Of a DNA stretch of 64,000 nucleotides, positions 31,540 through 44,300 are shown piece by piece. The translations under genes and the position numbers were made by a program. The stretch covers positions 87,030,363 through 87,094,362 of the forward strand of contig CM061239.1 in NCBI GenBank assembly GCA_030848705.1, in the 5' to 3' direction. This stretch comes from Heracleum sosnowskyi (Eukaryota > Streptophyta > Magnoliopsida > Apiales > Apiaceae). The first letter of the stretch is position 1. Each line of letters starts with the position of its first letter. A model generated the notes under the pieces. That model had not been told where the DNA came from and made no database searches. It was given only the letters and a program-made list of their open reading frames with translations.

Positions 31540-32930
31540 ATCTTTCAACTTTTACTGGAAAGTTGAACATTGACGAACATATTATTCAAGATATATCAAC
31601 ACAAGCGTGTTGAACATAAGTCTTGATGTGTAAGATATGATGAAACGTTTGACTATGAATCAACATTTAAGTATAAAATAAAATGGAGTTCACAACCTTA
31701 AATGTCTTTTCAAGTTTGAGATAATAAGTTGGTTCAGGATTTGACTTTGAATCTCCTTTAAAGGAAGAGATAAAGTGCAACTCTCACTCTCAAATTTTCT
31801 TCCAAACAACATGAGATAAATGAAAGCTCTCAAAACATGAATCTCCTTCTAAACATGGAATACGATCAACTAGTTATTGATTACGATAAAATAGTAATGG
31901 GATATTAATATTTCGGTGATATGATGAGATAGCGCAGTGAACTTTTGAAAAAATCTATAAGCAATAAAGTATCTACGTAATACATAATCTATTAATAAGA
32001 TATAATATTTACAAAATCTTATAAATTTAATTGGTGATGTATTCATTAATGTGAAACACATATATTTTCTCTTTAAATACCAAAATAGTGTAAAACTTAA
32101 GTTCTTGTGGAAACTTCACAAATTTCATGTTACCCTTAATTAAAATCAATAAGTCTATATAAATATATTTTTGTGATATTTTATGTTCATCTTTCAGTTT
32201 TCTTGTTTTTCATATTATAGGTACCGATATTCATAAGAAAAACGATGGAAAATTTAATTAAATAAAGAAGAAAATGACTATGAAGATGCACATCATGATT
32301 CCGGTGGTAATGATAGAAGTTAAATATCACAAAAGGTATATATTTCAGGATTATGTTGTAATAAGGTGAAATTATTTTCACTTTAAACATTTTGTTTCGC
32401 ATAATGCGCTTGAATAAGATTGTTGTGTAATATATTTGTACGGTATTATATATAATATATTCTTAATAATAATTATCAACAATGTTTCGTTATAAAATAG
32501 TAACACGTACTTTCGCAGAGTAAGATAAAAACACACACCCACGTACCCACACACACTTAACTTTTTAATTTTAAAATTTTATTGAAAATTGCATGTCTAA
32601 TATAGTCGTGCAATATATAAAATTCTATTATATATACGTAAATGTATATATTCCGATCTAAAAATGTTATTTCTTAATTTATTTTTGAATTCAACTTAAT
32701 CAATTTACCCTATTTTTTTATATCAACACTTCCAAATTCCAATACTCCTATTTAAAATTTTTATACTGGTTTCAATGTACTCTAAATTATTTACTTTGTA
32801 AGATTTTATTTTTATCCAAACATCTATTTCTAATCAAATAAATTTATGTACAATATTTAAGATCGTCAATTAAATTATTTTTTTATTTTTGTAATTCAGT
32901 ATCTTTTAACTCAATTGGTTATAACGTACT
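31540..32930. other. AT-rich flank of duplicated segment, copy B (left part)
   Basis: Non-coding. Homologous to 26931-27975 in copy A and 60640-61930 in copy C. It ends at GTACT, where the Tat element is inserted, and continues at 41011. Confidence 0.75.
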
Positions 32931-33431
32931 TGTTGTGGAATAAAAATCGTACTTTCAAATTTACTGCTAGGGTTTAAGAGATTTCGAGCTTTAATGGTTG
33001 TTCTCATGTTTCGTGGCTAAATCTGCCCTCACAAGATGCCTACGTATCTTAATCAATGCTGAGAATCAAGCCATAAAACGTAGTTCTAATGTGAAGGATC
33101 AGGGTCCTTATATAGGCATTAGGAGCCCTGCATTTAGAGTAGAATTAGGTGACTTGGGGGCCAAGTCACCTTCTTAGAATAAGATTGTGAATCCTATTTT
33201 GTAGGAGGTTGACTCCTATTTAGGTTTGTATGTCTTGGTGGCTGATCTGTGAAGAATTTGTCACACTTTGGACTCTTTTTATGAGCGGTATATTTTCCAT
33301 TTTTATTAATTGTGAAATTAATAAATAATTAGGGTTTCAGGCCTTGTTTATTGGGCCTAACTCTTGGACCAATCTAGGTCTAATTAATACATCATTAATT
33401 ATGCTTCTAGGGTTATTTTTAGCCCATATCA
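32931..33431 (-). repeat. Tat element 3' LTR (501 bp)
   Basis: In element sense it starts TGATATGGGC and ends TTCCACAACA. The PPT-like GTTGGGGGGCAAA abuts it on the internal side (33432-33444). Confidence 0.88.
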
Positions 33432-34052
33432 TTTGCCCCCCAACTTCTGGGAAAATCTTTTTTGTTTTAGATTATCGTAGAAGTTATTATGACCTTATTC
33501 GAGATTTAAAGAGTCTCTCTTGCGTTTCTCGTAATTGTCTGGTTCCTCGAACATATAGTTCTAAATCAATTTCGTTTACTTTAACTTTCCCAAAATAGAA
33601 ATCAAGATTTTTTATAAATTTCCTGGAAAATAATACGAAATTCAAAGATCATGTACAATTTCGACCAAGATTATGGTCGAATTTCGGTGTCATTTTGGCT
33701 CCTGGTCGAACACCTTCGACCAGGATTGAGGTCGTAGGGTTCGACTAGGATGAGGATTCCCATGCCTATTCTGAGCTAATCAAAGACAATGGGACTACCG
33801 TGGCTTGGGAGCTTCTAGACGAATTTGTCCTCAAGTCTGTTCACCTTTCAAGTGTTTCAGACAAGGGTAAATTTCCTTACCTTCTTTGTTTATTTTTTTT
33901 CTTTCTTTTTGAGATTTACTATAACCATTCTTTGTTTGTTTTTACACTACGACCTTTATAGCTGCGGTATTTTTCTTCCTTTGTTCTTTTTAGTCTTTAT
34001 TCTTTTCATTTAATCTTTATCTCACTTTAAATTCCTTTTGTTTGGCAGAGCA

Positions 34053-34673
34053 ATGGCAACTTTCAGGGGGGGCCTTTTTCAGGCTAAAGCTTGGCGTACC
34101 TCTTCTGAAGCCAACAAGGCTAAGCTTGACAAGTCTGAGGACGAGGTGAAGTCTGTAAAGGAGGCTTTAGCGAGAAAGGAGAAGGAGCTTGTGGATGCTC
34201 AGGCTGAGTTGGTTGAGCTGAGAAAGAGAAAGGATGATTACATTGATGAGTACCTTGACTCCTACGAGTACAAGGACCTTATAGAGAAACATGATGAGAT
34301 TCTTTTCCCAGTCCAGTACTCTGCAGGATGGGAGGATGCTATTCAGGCCGTCTCAGCTAAGCATCCCGAAGCTTTTGATCCTACTCACTTCCCAACTCCT
34401 CACCCTCCTACTCCTCTAGAGTGCATTCTGGCTGGGACAGCTAACATGGAGGAGGATGATAGGATTTTGGATCCTGAGTATACTTCGCCTCTTGGTGACA
34501 CATCTGTTAATGATCCTGAGGCCACTGATCCCAGTTCTGGCTCCAGCTCAGGGGATGAGACTAATACTGGAAGCAAAGGCGGGGGTAATTACTTCTTAGA
34601 TATGATTGTCTTTAATGGCCGCATGTGGCTTATTTTACCTTTTATGTATTTTCAGCCTTCAGGCTTAACTTAA
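34053..34673 (+). CDS. Antisense extra ORF of the Tat element
   Basis: This is on the plus strand, opposite to gag-pol, between the pol end and the 3' LTR. It is 206 codons from the first ATG (MATFRGGLFQAK). A charged coiled coil lies at residues about 20-70 (SEDEVKSVKEALARKEKELV), then a folded part with GWEDAIQAVSAKHPEAFDP, and an acidic Ser/Asp/Gly-rich end. A splice acceptor-like TTTTGTTTGGCAG sits just before the ATG and a donor-like AAGGGTAAAT at 33868, so an upstream exon is possible. Extra ORFs in antisense orientation have been described for Tat elements. No enzyme domain is recognised. It is intact although pol is heavily mutated. Confidence 0.6.
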   Translation: MATFRGGLFQAKAWRTSSEANKAKLDKSEDEVKSVKEALARKEKELVDAQAELVELRKRKDDYIDEYLDSYEYKDLIEKHDEILFPVQYSAGWEDAIQAVSAKHPEAFDPTHFPTPHPPTPLECILAGTANMEEDDRILDPEYTSPLGDTSVNDPEATDPSSGSSSGDETNTGSKGGGNYFLDMIVFNGRMWLILPFMYFQPSGLT

Positions 34674-35023
34674 ACTCTTTAATGTAAGTTTAATCCCATA
34701 TCCTTTATTTTCTTCAAATTCTTAGCTTTGCATGTTTATTAACATTTTATGCATATAAATTGTCAAAAAAATATTGGAACGTTGAATGAAAACATATCTT
34801 AAAAATGGGTTCAACCCTTACATAATACTCTACTTTCTACCTCGAGTTAAAAGCTTGGATTGGTTTTTTCGACCTTATTTCTACTTGTCCTAGCAGTGAG
34901 TCTGGTTAGAAAACACTAAACATAATAAATTTTTAGGTTTGCAGCGTGCCAAGTTCTTGGCACCTCAACCCCTTCAAGAGTTTCCAACTTATATGAGCCT
35001 CGCCCAAACACGTTCTTAACTCG

Positions 35024-38000
35024 TTATGGCCCTTCCCAATTTGGAGCCAACTTTCCTTTTTGTCCAACCCCGGATGCCTCAATCTTTCGGAGGACTAAAT
35101 CTCCTTGACGAAAGAATCTCTCTTTAACCCTTACCCTTAAGTTATAATAGAAAGATGCCCGTTTCTGATGTTCAACTACTTTAGCATTTGCCTCATTTCT
35201 AACTTCATCAATTAGATCTAAAGCCAGCCTCATGCCTTCTTCATTTGCCTCTGGCTCGTAGGCTTCCACTTTTGGAGAAGCATGAGTAATATCCACTGGA
35301 ACCACTACTTCTGCTCCATATGCTAGCAAAAACGGAGTTGCCCCAGTGGTGACCTTACAAGTGGTACTATATGCCCACAGTATGGGGAGTAATTCATCCA
35401 TGCAAGTATTCCTAGAGCGTTCAACTCTTTTCTTAAGTCCATCCAGGATAATTCGATTTGCTACTTCAGCTTGTGCATTTGCTTGAGGATGAGCAACAGA
35501 AGTGAAACGTAGTTGAATATCATTCTCTTCACAATACTTTTTGAAATATTCGTTATTGAACTGAGTCCCATTATCCGTGACCAAGATTCGTGGAATCTCG
35601 TATCTGCATATTACATTCTCCCAGAAGAACTACATTACTTGCTTGGTGGTTATCTTGGCTAAAGGTTTAGCCTCAATCCACTTAGTGAAGTAGTCAATTG
35701 CCACTATCAAGAATTTTATTTGTGCACTTGCCACTGGAAATGGTCCAAGTATATCCATTCCTCACATGGCAAATGGAACAGGTGAATTTATGGATGATAA
35801 CATCTCAGGTGGTTGTCTAACCACTGGTGCATGCTTTTGGCATCGTTCACACCTCTTTACATAGCTTTTTGCATCTGCAAGCACATTTGGCCAGTAGAAA
35901 CCTAGACGAGTGATTTTATGAGCAAGGGCCCTGCCCCCAAGTGCTGCCCACAAATTCCCTCATGTACTTTCCTTAGGGCCAACTCTGCCTCCTGAGGTCT
36001 CAAACATTTCAAGTAGGGGACGACGAAAGACTTTTTATACAAGATTCCTTCAATCAATGTATACCTTAGTGCTCTCACATATAATTTTTGTGCCTCTAAA
36101 GTATCGTTAGGGAGCCAACCAGTTTCTAGATGAGACTTGATGGGATCCACCCAACAGCTAGCAACATTAATGGGTGCTATTAACTTTCCATTGATGCTTG
36201 GGGTCTTCAAGACTTGGAAGTATACACTTCTTGCATAATTCTCAATTTCAGAAGAAGGAAACTTGGACAAGGCATCAGCCTTCATGTTTTCTTCTCTAGG
36301 AATGTGTTCCACAAAACACTCATCAAATTGAGTCATGATGGCTTTGACAATTTTCAGATACTTAGCCATGACTTCATCTCTAGCCTCAAATTCTCCATTC
36401 ACTTGGGAAACTACCAGCCTCGAGTCTCCACATACTTTCAGAGTCTTAACTCTCAAGGCTCCAGCCAGCTATCAGGGCTTCGTACTCATCTTCATTGTTT
36501 GTCGTTGGGAAGTCCAGCTTTAGTGCATACTCTATGAGAAATCCATCGGGACTTTGCACCACCAAACCTGCTCCACTTGATTTTGTTTTTGATGCCCCAT
36601 CAAAATAGAGTACCCAACATTCTTTGGACACCATGTCTTCATCTTTTTTGTCTTCTTCTTTTCCTTCCAATACTACTTCCTGCCCCTCGACTTCCTGGTT
36701 GTCAATAGTGCATTCAACCATGAAGTCAACGAGTGCTTGAGCTTTTATTACTGTTCGAGGCTTATACTTGATGTCAAACTCTCCCAACTCTATAGCCCAT
36801 TTGATCAATCTTCCACTAACTTGAGGACTGTGCAAGATGTTTCTTAGAGGCTGATTGGTCAAGACTTCAATCTTGTGTGCCTGGAAGTATGGGCGTAATT
36901 TTCTTGAGGCCATGCTCAGGGCTAACGCAAACTTCTCTATCATAGAGTAGTTTATTTCTGCTCCGTGTAGAATCTTGCTTACATAGTAGATGGGTTTCTG
37001 AACCTTCAACTCTTCCCTAACCAAAACGGCTCCTAGGGTAGTGTTCGAGACTGCCAAGTATAAGTAAAGAATCTCTCCTGGTTTTAGTTTTGCCAACAAT
37101 GGTTCTTCAGCCATGTATTTCTTCAAGGTCTCAAAGGCTTCTTGGCTTTCTGTTGTCCATTCAAAATTCTTCATGTTCTTCAGTGCTTTGAAGAATGGCA
37201 AGCACTTCTTTCTTGACTTAGAGATGAATCTTCCTAATGTTGCCACTCTTCCTGTTAACTTCTGAACATCCTTGACGGACCATGGTGGTTCCATGTCCAG
37301 AATTGCTTTGATGTTATCGGGGTTAGCCTCAATTCCTCATTTAGAGACCATCAGGCCTAAACACTTTCCTGACCCTACGCCGAAGGCACACTTAGCTGGA
37401 TTTAACATCATCTTATGGTGCCTCAGTACCTCAAATTCTTCTCGTAGATGGTTTATATGATCCTCCTTATCGAGGCTTTTAACCAACATGTCATCCACAT
37501 AGACTTCCATGGTTTTTCCAATCAGGTGTTCAAAAATTTTGTTCACCAACCTTTGATATGCCGCCCCTGCATTCTTGAGACCAAATGCCATAACCAAATA
37601 ACAGTAAACACCAAAGTTAGTGATGAAAGATACCTTGGAGACGTCATCCTTGTGCATTTTGATTTGGTTGTATCCGCTGAAGCCATCCATGAAACTCAAC
37701 ATCTCGTGCCCAACCGTGGCATCTATTAGAGTATCAATTCTTGGCAAGGGAAAACAATCCTTAGGACATGCATCATTCAAATCTGTGAAGTCCACACACA
37801 TCCTCCATTTTCCATTAGCCTTCTTGACCATTACCGGGTTAGGCAACCATTCAAGAAATTGAATTTCTTCAATGAACCCTGCTTCCAAGAGCTTATCCAC
37901 TTCCTGCTTTATAGCCTCTTGCCTTTCTGGGGCAAAGTTTCTCTTCTTTTGCTTCACTGTCTTCCTTTCAGGATCTACGTTCAGCTTCTGAGTTATTAAC

Positions 38001-38650
38001 TGGGGATCAATCCCTGGTATATCGGCCGCTGTCCAAGAAAAAACATCATTGTTTTCTTGAAGAAAAGATATGATCTTGCCCTTCAAGGGTTCGGGTAACA
38101 ATGCTCCAACGTAAGTAACTTTGTCTGGTTCACCAGGAACTAAAGGAATTGGAATTAAATCCTCAGTCGGTTTCCCTTTTCTGTCTTCGGTATCTCTAGT
38201 ATCCATGTCTTCAATGGGGAGAATATGCCCCCCGACTCCATCAGGCATTAACGCAGCTACATAACAACTTCTAGCCATCTTTTGATCACCTCTTTCCTCA
38301 CCAATCCTATTTCTTGTTGGGAACTTGATTTTCAGATGGTAATATGAGGCAACAGCCTTGAATGCATGAAGACCCGTCCTTGTTAGGATTGCATTGTAGG
38401 TTGAGGTTGCCTTTATAACTATAAAGTTCAACATCTGAGTAGTCGTTTTCGAACCTTGCCCCATTATCATAGGGAGTTGGATTGTACCTTCCACCTTCGA
38501 ATCCAATCCATTGAATCCATATATGGCCATATTCGAGGGTGTTAATTGAGAGTCAGTATAGCCCATCTTGATAAAAGCATCATGGAACAAGATGTCCACT
38601 GAAGCTCCATTGTCAACTAAAACCCTCTTCGCCTCAGAATTGCCTATCAC
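35024..38650 (-). pseudogene. pol: Tat element Pol (PR-RT-RH-aRH-INT), broken
   Basis: Protease VDNGASVDILF (Asn for the usual Ser/Thr after Asp) near 38610. RT with WRMCVDFTDLND, FMDGFSGYNQI and the catalytic YVDD near 37500. A TGA at 37337-37339 stops it, then RNase H (37294-36446) follows. A second, archaeal-type RNase H appears across a frameshift near 36450 (GDSRLVVSQVNGEFEA, then DALSKF). Integrase zinc finger with CERCQK at about 35850, further stops at about 35760 and 35630, and the core with TDNGTQF and QAEVANR (35584-35420). The dual RNase H is known from the Tat/Ogre lineage. No part can give a full-length protein. Confidence 0.88.
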
Positions 38651-38661
38651 AAGTATGATGA

Positions 38662-40667
38662 CTAGAGGATCGTCATGGGGAATTTCACTCCCTCCAAGTC
38701 AGAATCATCAAAACATATGGCTATTTTTGTTTTGGCACGCTTTGGTTCTTCTCCTACAACAGTCATTACCTCTCGGGCATAAGTTTTCCTTGAGTTTCGG
38801 GAGGACCCAGCAGTAGTTGGTCCTCCAAATATCATGTTGATGACAGTCCCTCGAGGTTTGGGATTACGATCTTGATCGTTGTCCCTTTTGTCATAATACT
38901 TCCTTTCATAGTTTCCTCTTTGATTCCCTCGATTCCCATCTTTAGTGAACTTATCAAGTTTTCCTCTTCGAATCAAGAACTCGATCTCATCTTTCAGCTG
39001 TCTGCAATCATCCGTATCATGACCAACTTCTTTGTGGAACCGACAAAATTGATTCTGATTCCTTTTAGACAAGTCAGTCTTCAGTGGCTTCGGCCATCGG
39101 AGATCTTCCTCCTTTGCAATTTCCATCAGAATTTGGCTTCTAGGGGTGTTCAACCTTGCATACTCCGTGAACCTTGGTCCGAAATTAATCTTTTTGGGTG
39201 GAGAGTCAGAATCCTTTGATGTCCTAGGATACTTTTCCTTAACATCATATTCTCGGGTCTCCTTCCTTTTCTTTGAATTCCCGCTTTCGCCAATAGCAGA
39301 TTCATATTTCCTCATGCTTTCTTCAGCCTTGATATATTTTCCAGCCCGGTCTTGTAACTTTAACATGCTTTCCAGTGGATGCTGAGCCAAAGACCTTTTA
39401 AAATGGTCATCAGTGGTTCTTTGTTGTAGGGCTATCACTGCTACTTTCTCCTTCAGATCCGGGACCTTCAAGGCCTCTCTAGTGAATCGATTTATGTAGT
39501 CTCTCAAGGCTTCATTCCTTCCTTGCTGGATTCCCATGAGAGATGCAGAACTCTTCTCATGCACCCTTCCACTAACAAATTGGTTGATAAATGCCTTGCT
39601 CAGCTCCTTAAAGATCCAATAGAATTGGGAGGTAGACGGTTGTACCAATGTTGAGCCATGCCCGCTAGGGTTTGTGGAAACGCTCTGCATTTGACCACAT
39701 CATTGGTGGGCTGCAACAACAGTACGTTAGAGAAAGTTATTACGTGATTTGCGGGATCTTCCGTTCCATCATAAGCTTTGATTGTTGGCATTTTGAATTT
39801 TCTGGATATATTAGCTTTCATGATATCCTGAGTAAAAGGCGGTGTGGGATCATCAGGATCTCCTAAGGGTAACAACATGGTAGGATCACCCTTTGGGGTT
39901 TCAGCCCTCTTGGTTCTTCTCGGTGCAGGATCTAAATTGATCACATGTACTCTTCCAGTTGCTTGGATTTGTGCTTTTGCAGCCTCTTCTTCCGCCAGTA
40001 GTTTCTTGAATCTTGCAGCCTCTGCCTCATGGGCCGCAATCCTTTCTTTGGTGGTTTGGGGTTGTTCCCGATTTGTTTGGGAAGAGCATCTCCTCCTTGG
40101 GGCAACATCCCTCTCATCTCCAGTTGAATAATTCTCTTCCTCGGTATAAGGACCTGAGTAGTTTTGAATCAAGGGGGTCTGTCTAGTTTGAGTTTGCTGA
40201 TTTTGGGGTCCCAAACCTTGAATATAAGGGGGCACATATGCTTCGTGGTAGGTTGGATTGATACCACTGCTGCCCATCGTGGGTCGAGGTGGCATACCAT
40301 AGGTTGGCATCCCTACAGTTTGAGTCGCGTATTGGGGAAGATCTGTGGTGTGAAGTTGAAGGCCACGTGGTGCATTCATGAGCAGTGAAGAGGTTCTGAT
40401 CGGTTACTGGAGAGTAGTCTCTTGAGGATTAGGTCTATGAACGACCATTTGCAGGGGATTCGTCCCTTCAACTGAAATCGGGATTTCTGGTCCTTGGGTA
40501 GTGGTGAGGGGGATACTCGCCCCTTGAGTGCCAGTAGTTGGCGGTGGTTGGCTTCCATGAGTCTCCGTTACAGAGGTAAGAGGAAGTCCTTCAGAAGTCT
40601 GATTTTCTCGATTTTTTCTTCGTGTATTTTGCCATGGTTGATGTTGTCTTCCCACAGACGGCGCCAA
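38662..40667 (-). pseudogene. gag: Tat element Gag, broken
   Basis: It is read in pieces. 40667-40404 begins at MAPSVGRQH next to the primer site. After an in-frame stop, 40379-39600 follows in the same frame, with a Gln/Pro-rich part, an Ala/Glu-rich helix and the start of the Gag core (PFTQDIMKANISRKFKMPTI). After a frameshift near 39650 comes 39690-38662, with a Gag core (RDYINRFTREALKVPDL) and one Cys/His-type motif (CRFHKEVGHDTDDC, about 39050) resembling a zinc knuckle. Lys/Arg-rich sequence precedes the pol junction at 38650, where the frame changes again. Confidence 0.82.
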
Positions 40668-40668
40668 A

Positions 40669-41010
40669 TGTTGTGGAATAAAAAACGTACTTTCAAATTT
40701 ACTGCTAGGGTTTAAGAGCTTTCGAGCTTTAATGGTTGTTCTCGTATTTCGTGGCTAAATCTGCCCTCACAAGATGCCTACGTATCTCAATCAATGCTGA
40801 GAATCAAGCCAAAAACGTAGTTCTAACGTGAAGAATTTCTCACACTTTGGACTCTTTGTATGAGTGGTATATTTTCCCTTTTTATTAATTACGAAATTAA
40901 TAAATAATTAGGGTTTCGGGCCTTGTTTATTGGGCCTAACTCTTGAACCAATCTAGGTCTAATTAATACATCATTAATTATGCTTCTAGGGTTATTTTTA
41001 GCCCATATTA
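40669..41010 (-). repeat. Tat element 5' LTR, internally deleted (342 bp)
   Basis: It matches the other LTR but lacks about 160 bp between two GTGAAG words, consistent with a microhomology deletion. The outer end reads TTA instead of TCA on the plus strand. Confidence 0.88.
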
Positions 41011-41727
41011 GTACTATAACATATTATCCACTTTTTAGGATCCAAATTTTAAAATTAAGATTTAATATTATATTTATTTTTTCAAAATTCGATTTTCACA
41101 TGACCATTTTTATGTTGTATATGTAAACATATAATAAATGTCTATATTGCATTAAACTTAATACATGTTTCGCTTTAACATTTTAAATTTGATGTACAAG
41201 GTAATCTCATTATTCAAAAACCTTAAAAAATATAAATTATAAGGGAATAATACAACAAGTAAATTGAAACCATACTTAATTTATTCTATTTTTTGTTCAA
41301 TAAAGATATTTATTGAGAAAGTACCAATTAGTATTTGGTAGATATCCCTTCATGGCTAGTCATTGTGACTAGCATTTTATGCTGAATGTTTGCAATAATT
41401 TTGATATTTGTCTACTTTTCATTAAAATAAATTAATGAAATTAAAGATTTTTTCACCACATATATATTGTTGTATATATATGCACAAAATAATTGATATC
41501 ATACATTTAACAATCAAAGGTCCACGAAAAATTATGTATAATATGAAAAAAAAATTATTTTAAATTAAGAAAGTAAATGTAAATATACTTTATTGTGAAA
41601 CTTCAGTACAATAAACATGCATGTGATACATTAACATTATATGTAAAAAAAGAAAATTTAATGGAAACTAACTTTATTCTTGAAATCGATTACAATGAAC
41701 ATGCATGCTTATTATTATTTCTTCTTC
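41011..41727. other. AT-rich flank of duplicated segment, copy B (right part)
   Basis: Continues 32930 after the Tat insertion and matches 27971-28690 of copy A. No gene. Confidence 0.75.
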
Positions 41728-42069
41728 TCACTCACATGCATCCCCCTTCCCCCTATCATTCTTGGCTTGTTTTTCAGATTGAGACGCTACTGATTGTTCA
41801 TCACAAATCCTATAGACTGAACCTCCAGTCTCATCAGTTACCATTTCAACATCTGAACTCTTGATTAAACATAAATCCCTCATCAAAAGATGATAATGAT
41901 GTACAATGGCTTCCATGGTCTTCCAAGGCATCTCACGAGCAACTTGTTGGAAGAATGCAGGAGGTGGTTGAGAATCAAACTGACCCCAAATTATTTCAAA
42001 TTTCTTATCCTCCCCAAAGGTCCAACCATCTTCAGTGTATTGAGTCTTCTTACTCTTGGATGGTGACAT
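41728..42069 (-). CDS. Small SANT/MYB-like protein, copy B
   Basis: 113 codons from the ATG at 42069. Same SANT domain as copy A, with FGEDKKFEIIW instead of FEEDKKFETIW and HHYHLLMRDL near the end of the domain. The C-terminus ends NDRGKGDACE. It is in the same orientation as copies A and C and part of a duplicated block of several kilobases. The block around it is interrupted by the Tat element 700 bp downstream of the gene's 3' end. Confidence 0.75.
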   Translation of the reverse strand: MSPSKSKKTQYTEDGWTFGEDKKFEIIWGQFDSQPPPAFFQQVAREMPWKTMEAIVHHYHLLMRDLCLIKSSDVEMVTDETGGSVYRICDEQSVASQSEKQAKNDRGKGDACE

Positions 42070-42105
42070 TCTCAATGATTGATGAAGGGTGACCCTAAAG
42101 TATGT

Positions 42106-42112
42106 ATTTATA
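42106..42112 (-). promoter_or_regulatory. TATA box of SANT gene copy B
   Basis: TATAAAT on the minus strand, same distance from the start codon as in copies A and C. Confidence 0.55.
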
Positions 42113-42114
42113 AA

Positions 42115-42960
42115 ATATTTTTGAAATGTATATGAATGATTTTTTCATAAGTTTGATGGATCTCTTATAGTTGATATAGGATCACAAAAAATTATATTTA
42201 AATATATCTATAAAGACTACTTTTGTGCCAAATAAAAAACGATATCTTGTTTTATGTATATCCATGATACACTGAATGTATTTAATATATATATATATCT
42301 TAAAGCGACGTTTATAGTTAGACTTATCTATAATATTGACTATGACTGTTCACGATCCAAACTATCGATAACCTAATCTAGGAGTAATACAGTGATACAA
42401 ATATTGTAAATATTATAATATATGATTGACTATGATTGTTCTAAATCCAAACTACAGATAAGCTGATCTAGAAGTAAACGGTTATAAATAAATACATCTA
42501 CAAAGTTGGTAAATAATTTCATAAAAAAGAGTATTTGAATCGAAGAAAATATGTTCATGAATTCTTGGATAATATCTTTTTTTTTAAACATTGATCGTAA
42601 TTACAAAATTTTGAATTATACATATATATTAATTTTCCTCCCCATACCAATATGTTTTATATGTTGCATATTCTAATAAAACTTATCTAGTGCATTGACT
42701 TCTAACAAAAAAAATGTAGTTAAAATTTTAATACTATTTCATATGACAAATGCATATGAATTAACAAAAATAAAATTTTATAGTCTGAGTCTTTTTTCGA
42801 AAATCAGGTTTATCCCCAAATATAATAAAATGGTTAACCCACAGGCTCACCATAAATCCAAAAAAAAAAATATCAAGATTTGTTTGGACACATTGTAGTA
42901 GTACTTCACCACATTAATTGAACTAAAGTCTCTACGTGTCTCCATGCGGAACTTGGGGTA
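42115..42960. other. Upstream flank of SANT gene copy B
   Basis: AT-rich and without a gene. 42610-42960 is absent from copy A. The start of that stretch is present in copy C, so copy A has the deletion. Confidence 0.6.
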
Positions 42961-42964
42961 TTAC

Positions 42965-43447
42965 CAAATCACCCTATGAATGTGTACTTTGAAGACCAAG
43001 TCTGTTGCGCATCAATTGATAATGAGTAGTATGCATGAATTTGGTTAATATGTCTGTCACTTAATGTTTTGGACTCGTGTACTAAATTTTAGAAAATCAT
43101 TTGAAACTTACTTTCGAGCAAATTGATAATAAATTTTAATATACTTCATACGAGCATGAAATACATGATTTGAAAATAGATAGATAGTACTGATATTATC
43201 ACATGACATTGACACTTTACTAGTTGGTAAACCAAGCTCTAACAACAAAAAGCATAACCATAAAATCTCTGAAGTAGCATTCACAATCGATTTATATTCA
43301 CTTTTAGTCAAAGATCTAGCAAATCTGGTTGCTTTTAAGACATCCAAGATAGCGGAAAGGATCCCATGAATATAGCTTAATCGTTTGTTGAACGTCGATC
43401 ATCCTTGTAACCCCCAATCACTATGGCAAAAGCGGTATAGATTGCAG
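42965..43447 (-). pseudogene. Copia RNase H remnant, copy B
   Basis: Minus strand 43347-43108 encodes the same RNase H fragment as copy A (SEYKSIVNATSEILWL, MSCDN, FHARMKYIKI) with a few substitutions. The RT-side sequence is missing by a deletion shared with copy D. Confidence 0.7.
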
Positions 43448-43969
43448 CAATCTGGGAAACCCTGAAGAAATTGAAACATTTTATTTCCATCTGGACAATA
43501 GAGATGATTGGAAAAAGCTTACTACCCAAAGGTGAACCATCTAAAGGACCAGTGGACCGAGAATGATAAAGCAAGCTTGATGGACCTATATTAATGCATA
43601 ATTTTGTAATCTAGCAAGTGTTCTAAACTTGGAATATATAACCAAGTGTAGCAGTATTATTGAAACTAAGAAACACAAGTATATTTGCTTATAACTCTTA
43701 GAATACTTTGTGAAGCAAAAATACTAAAACTGTAGCTATGTGTTTTTGTAAAAGCATCACAAATTATCTCATTAACATAAACTCTCAGGTGGAACAATTC
43801 AATCCACCTAAAATTTTTAACTATTGTCTTTTTAGCTTTTGCAATTAGAGTTTTACTCTTTACTGTCTTATTTTCATTCTGCAATCAAGAATTTAGAAAA
43901 TTTTAATAGAGTGTATTCAACCCCCCCCCCCTTGTACAATCTAGTGATTTATATTGTCTGGGAATAACA
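43448..43969 (+). repeat. Copia-type LTR-like right part with poly-C, copy B
   Basis: Homologous to 30420-30958, ending GGGAATAACA, with 11 C at 43921-43931. No gene. Confidence 0.55.
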
Positions 43970-44092
43970 AGCATAAAAACGGCGAAAAAAACACAAATAA
44001 TAAATCAAAACAGAAACCCTCTGCATGAGCCATGCGAAAACAAAAGATTCAATTTGAAGATTAAGAATAAGTAACTTTAAAAGCTCTAATAT

Positions 44093-44300
44093 GCCTCTGG
44101 GCGTGTAGTTGACTTGGTGAGAGTACTGGTTATTGACCAAAGCATTCAAGGTTCGATTCCTGGAGGCGTGGGGAATTTTTCACACACTCTAGGTTGAAGG
44201 GCCACCAGTGTGGTCTTGTTGCTCAGTTAATCCGATTTACATGTCACGTTTTGGGCCTGAGGCGGTCTGGCGTGATAACGGTTAGGGTGTCCGGAAAATA
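44093..44300 (+). repeat. tRNA-derived SINE-like element, copy B
   Basis: Same tRNA-like head as at 31082: GCCTCTG pairs with the 3' stem ending at 44167, and the B box is GGTTCGATTCC. Body as in copy A. A CT microsatellite follows at 44452. Confidence 0.55.

Larger units (their letters stand above)
32931..41010 (-). mobile_element. Ty3/gypsy Tat-lineage element, decayed, in the flank of SANT copy B
   Basis: LTRs 32931-33431 (501 bp) and 40669-41010 (342 bp, internally deleted) are flanked by GTACT (32926-32930, 41011-41015). The paralogous copy A has the uninterrupted site at about 27970. On the minus strand the order is LTR, primer site (TTTGGCGCCGTCTGTGGG, 40651-40668), gag, protease, RT, RNase H, a second RNase H-like domain, integrase, then a region with an antisense ORF, PPT and LTR. 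Two RNase H domains and the RT style place it in Tat. Many stops and frameshifts show it is dead. Confidence 0.9.

Noticed and set aside
43377..43574. 65-codon frame repeated at 56402-56599
   Set aside because: Identical because the segment is duplicated. It lies in LTR/RT remnant sequence, has no domain, and is broken in copy A.
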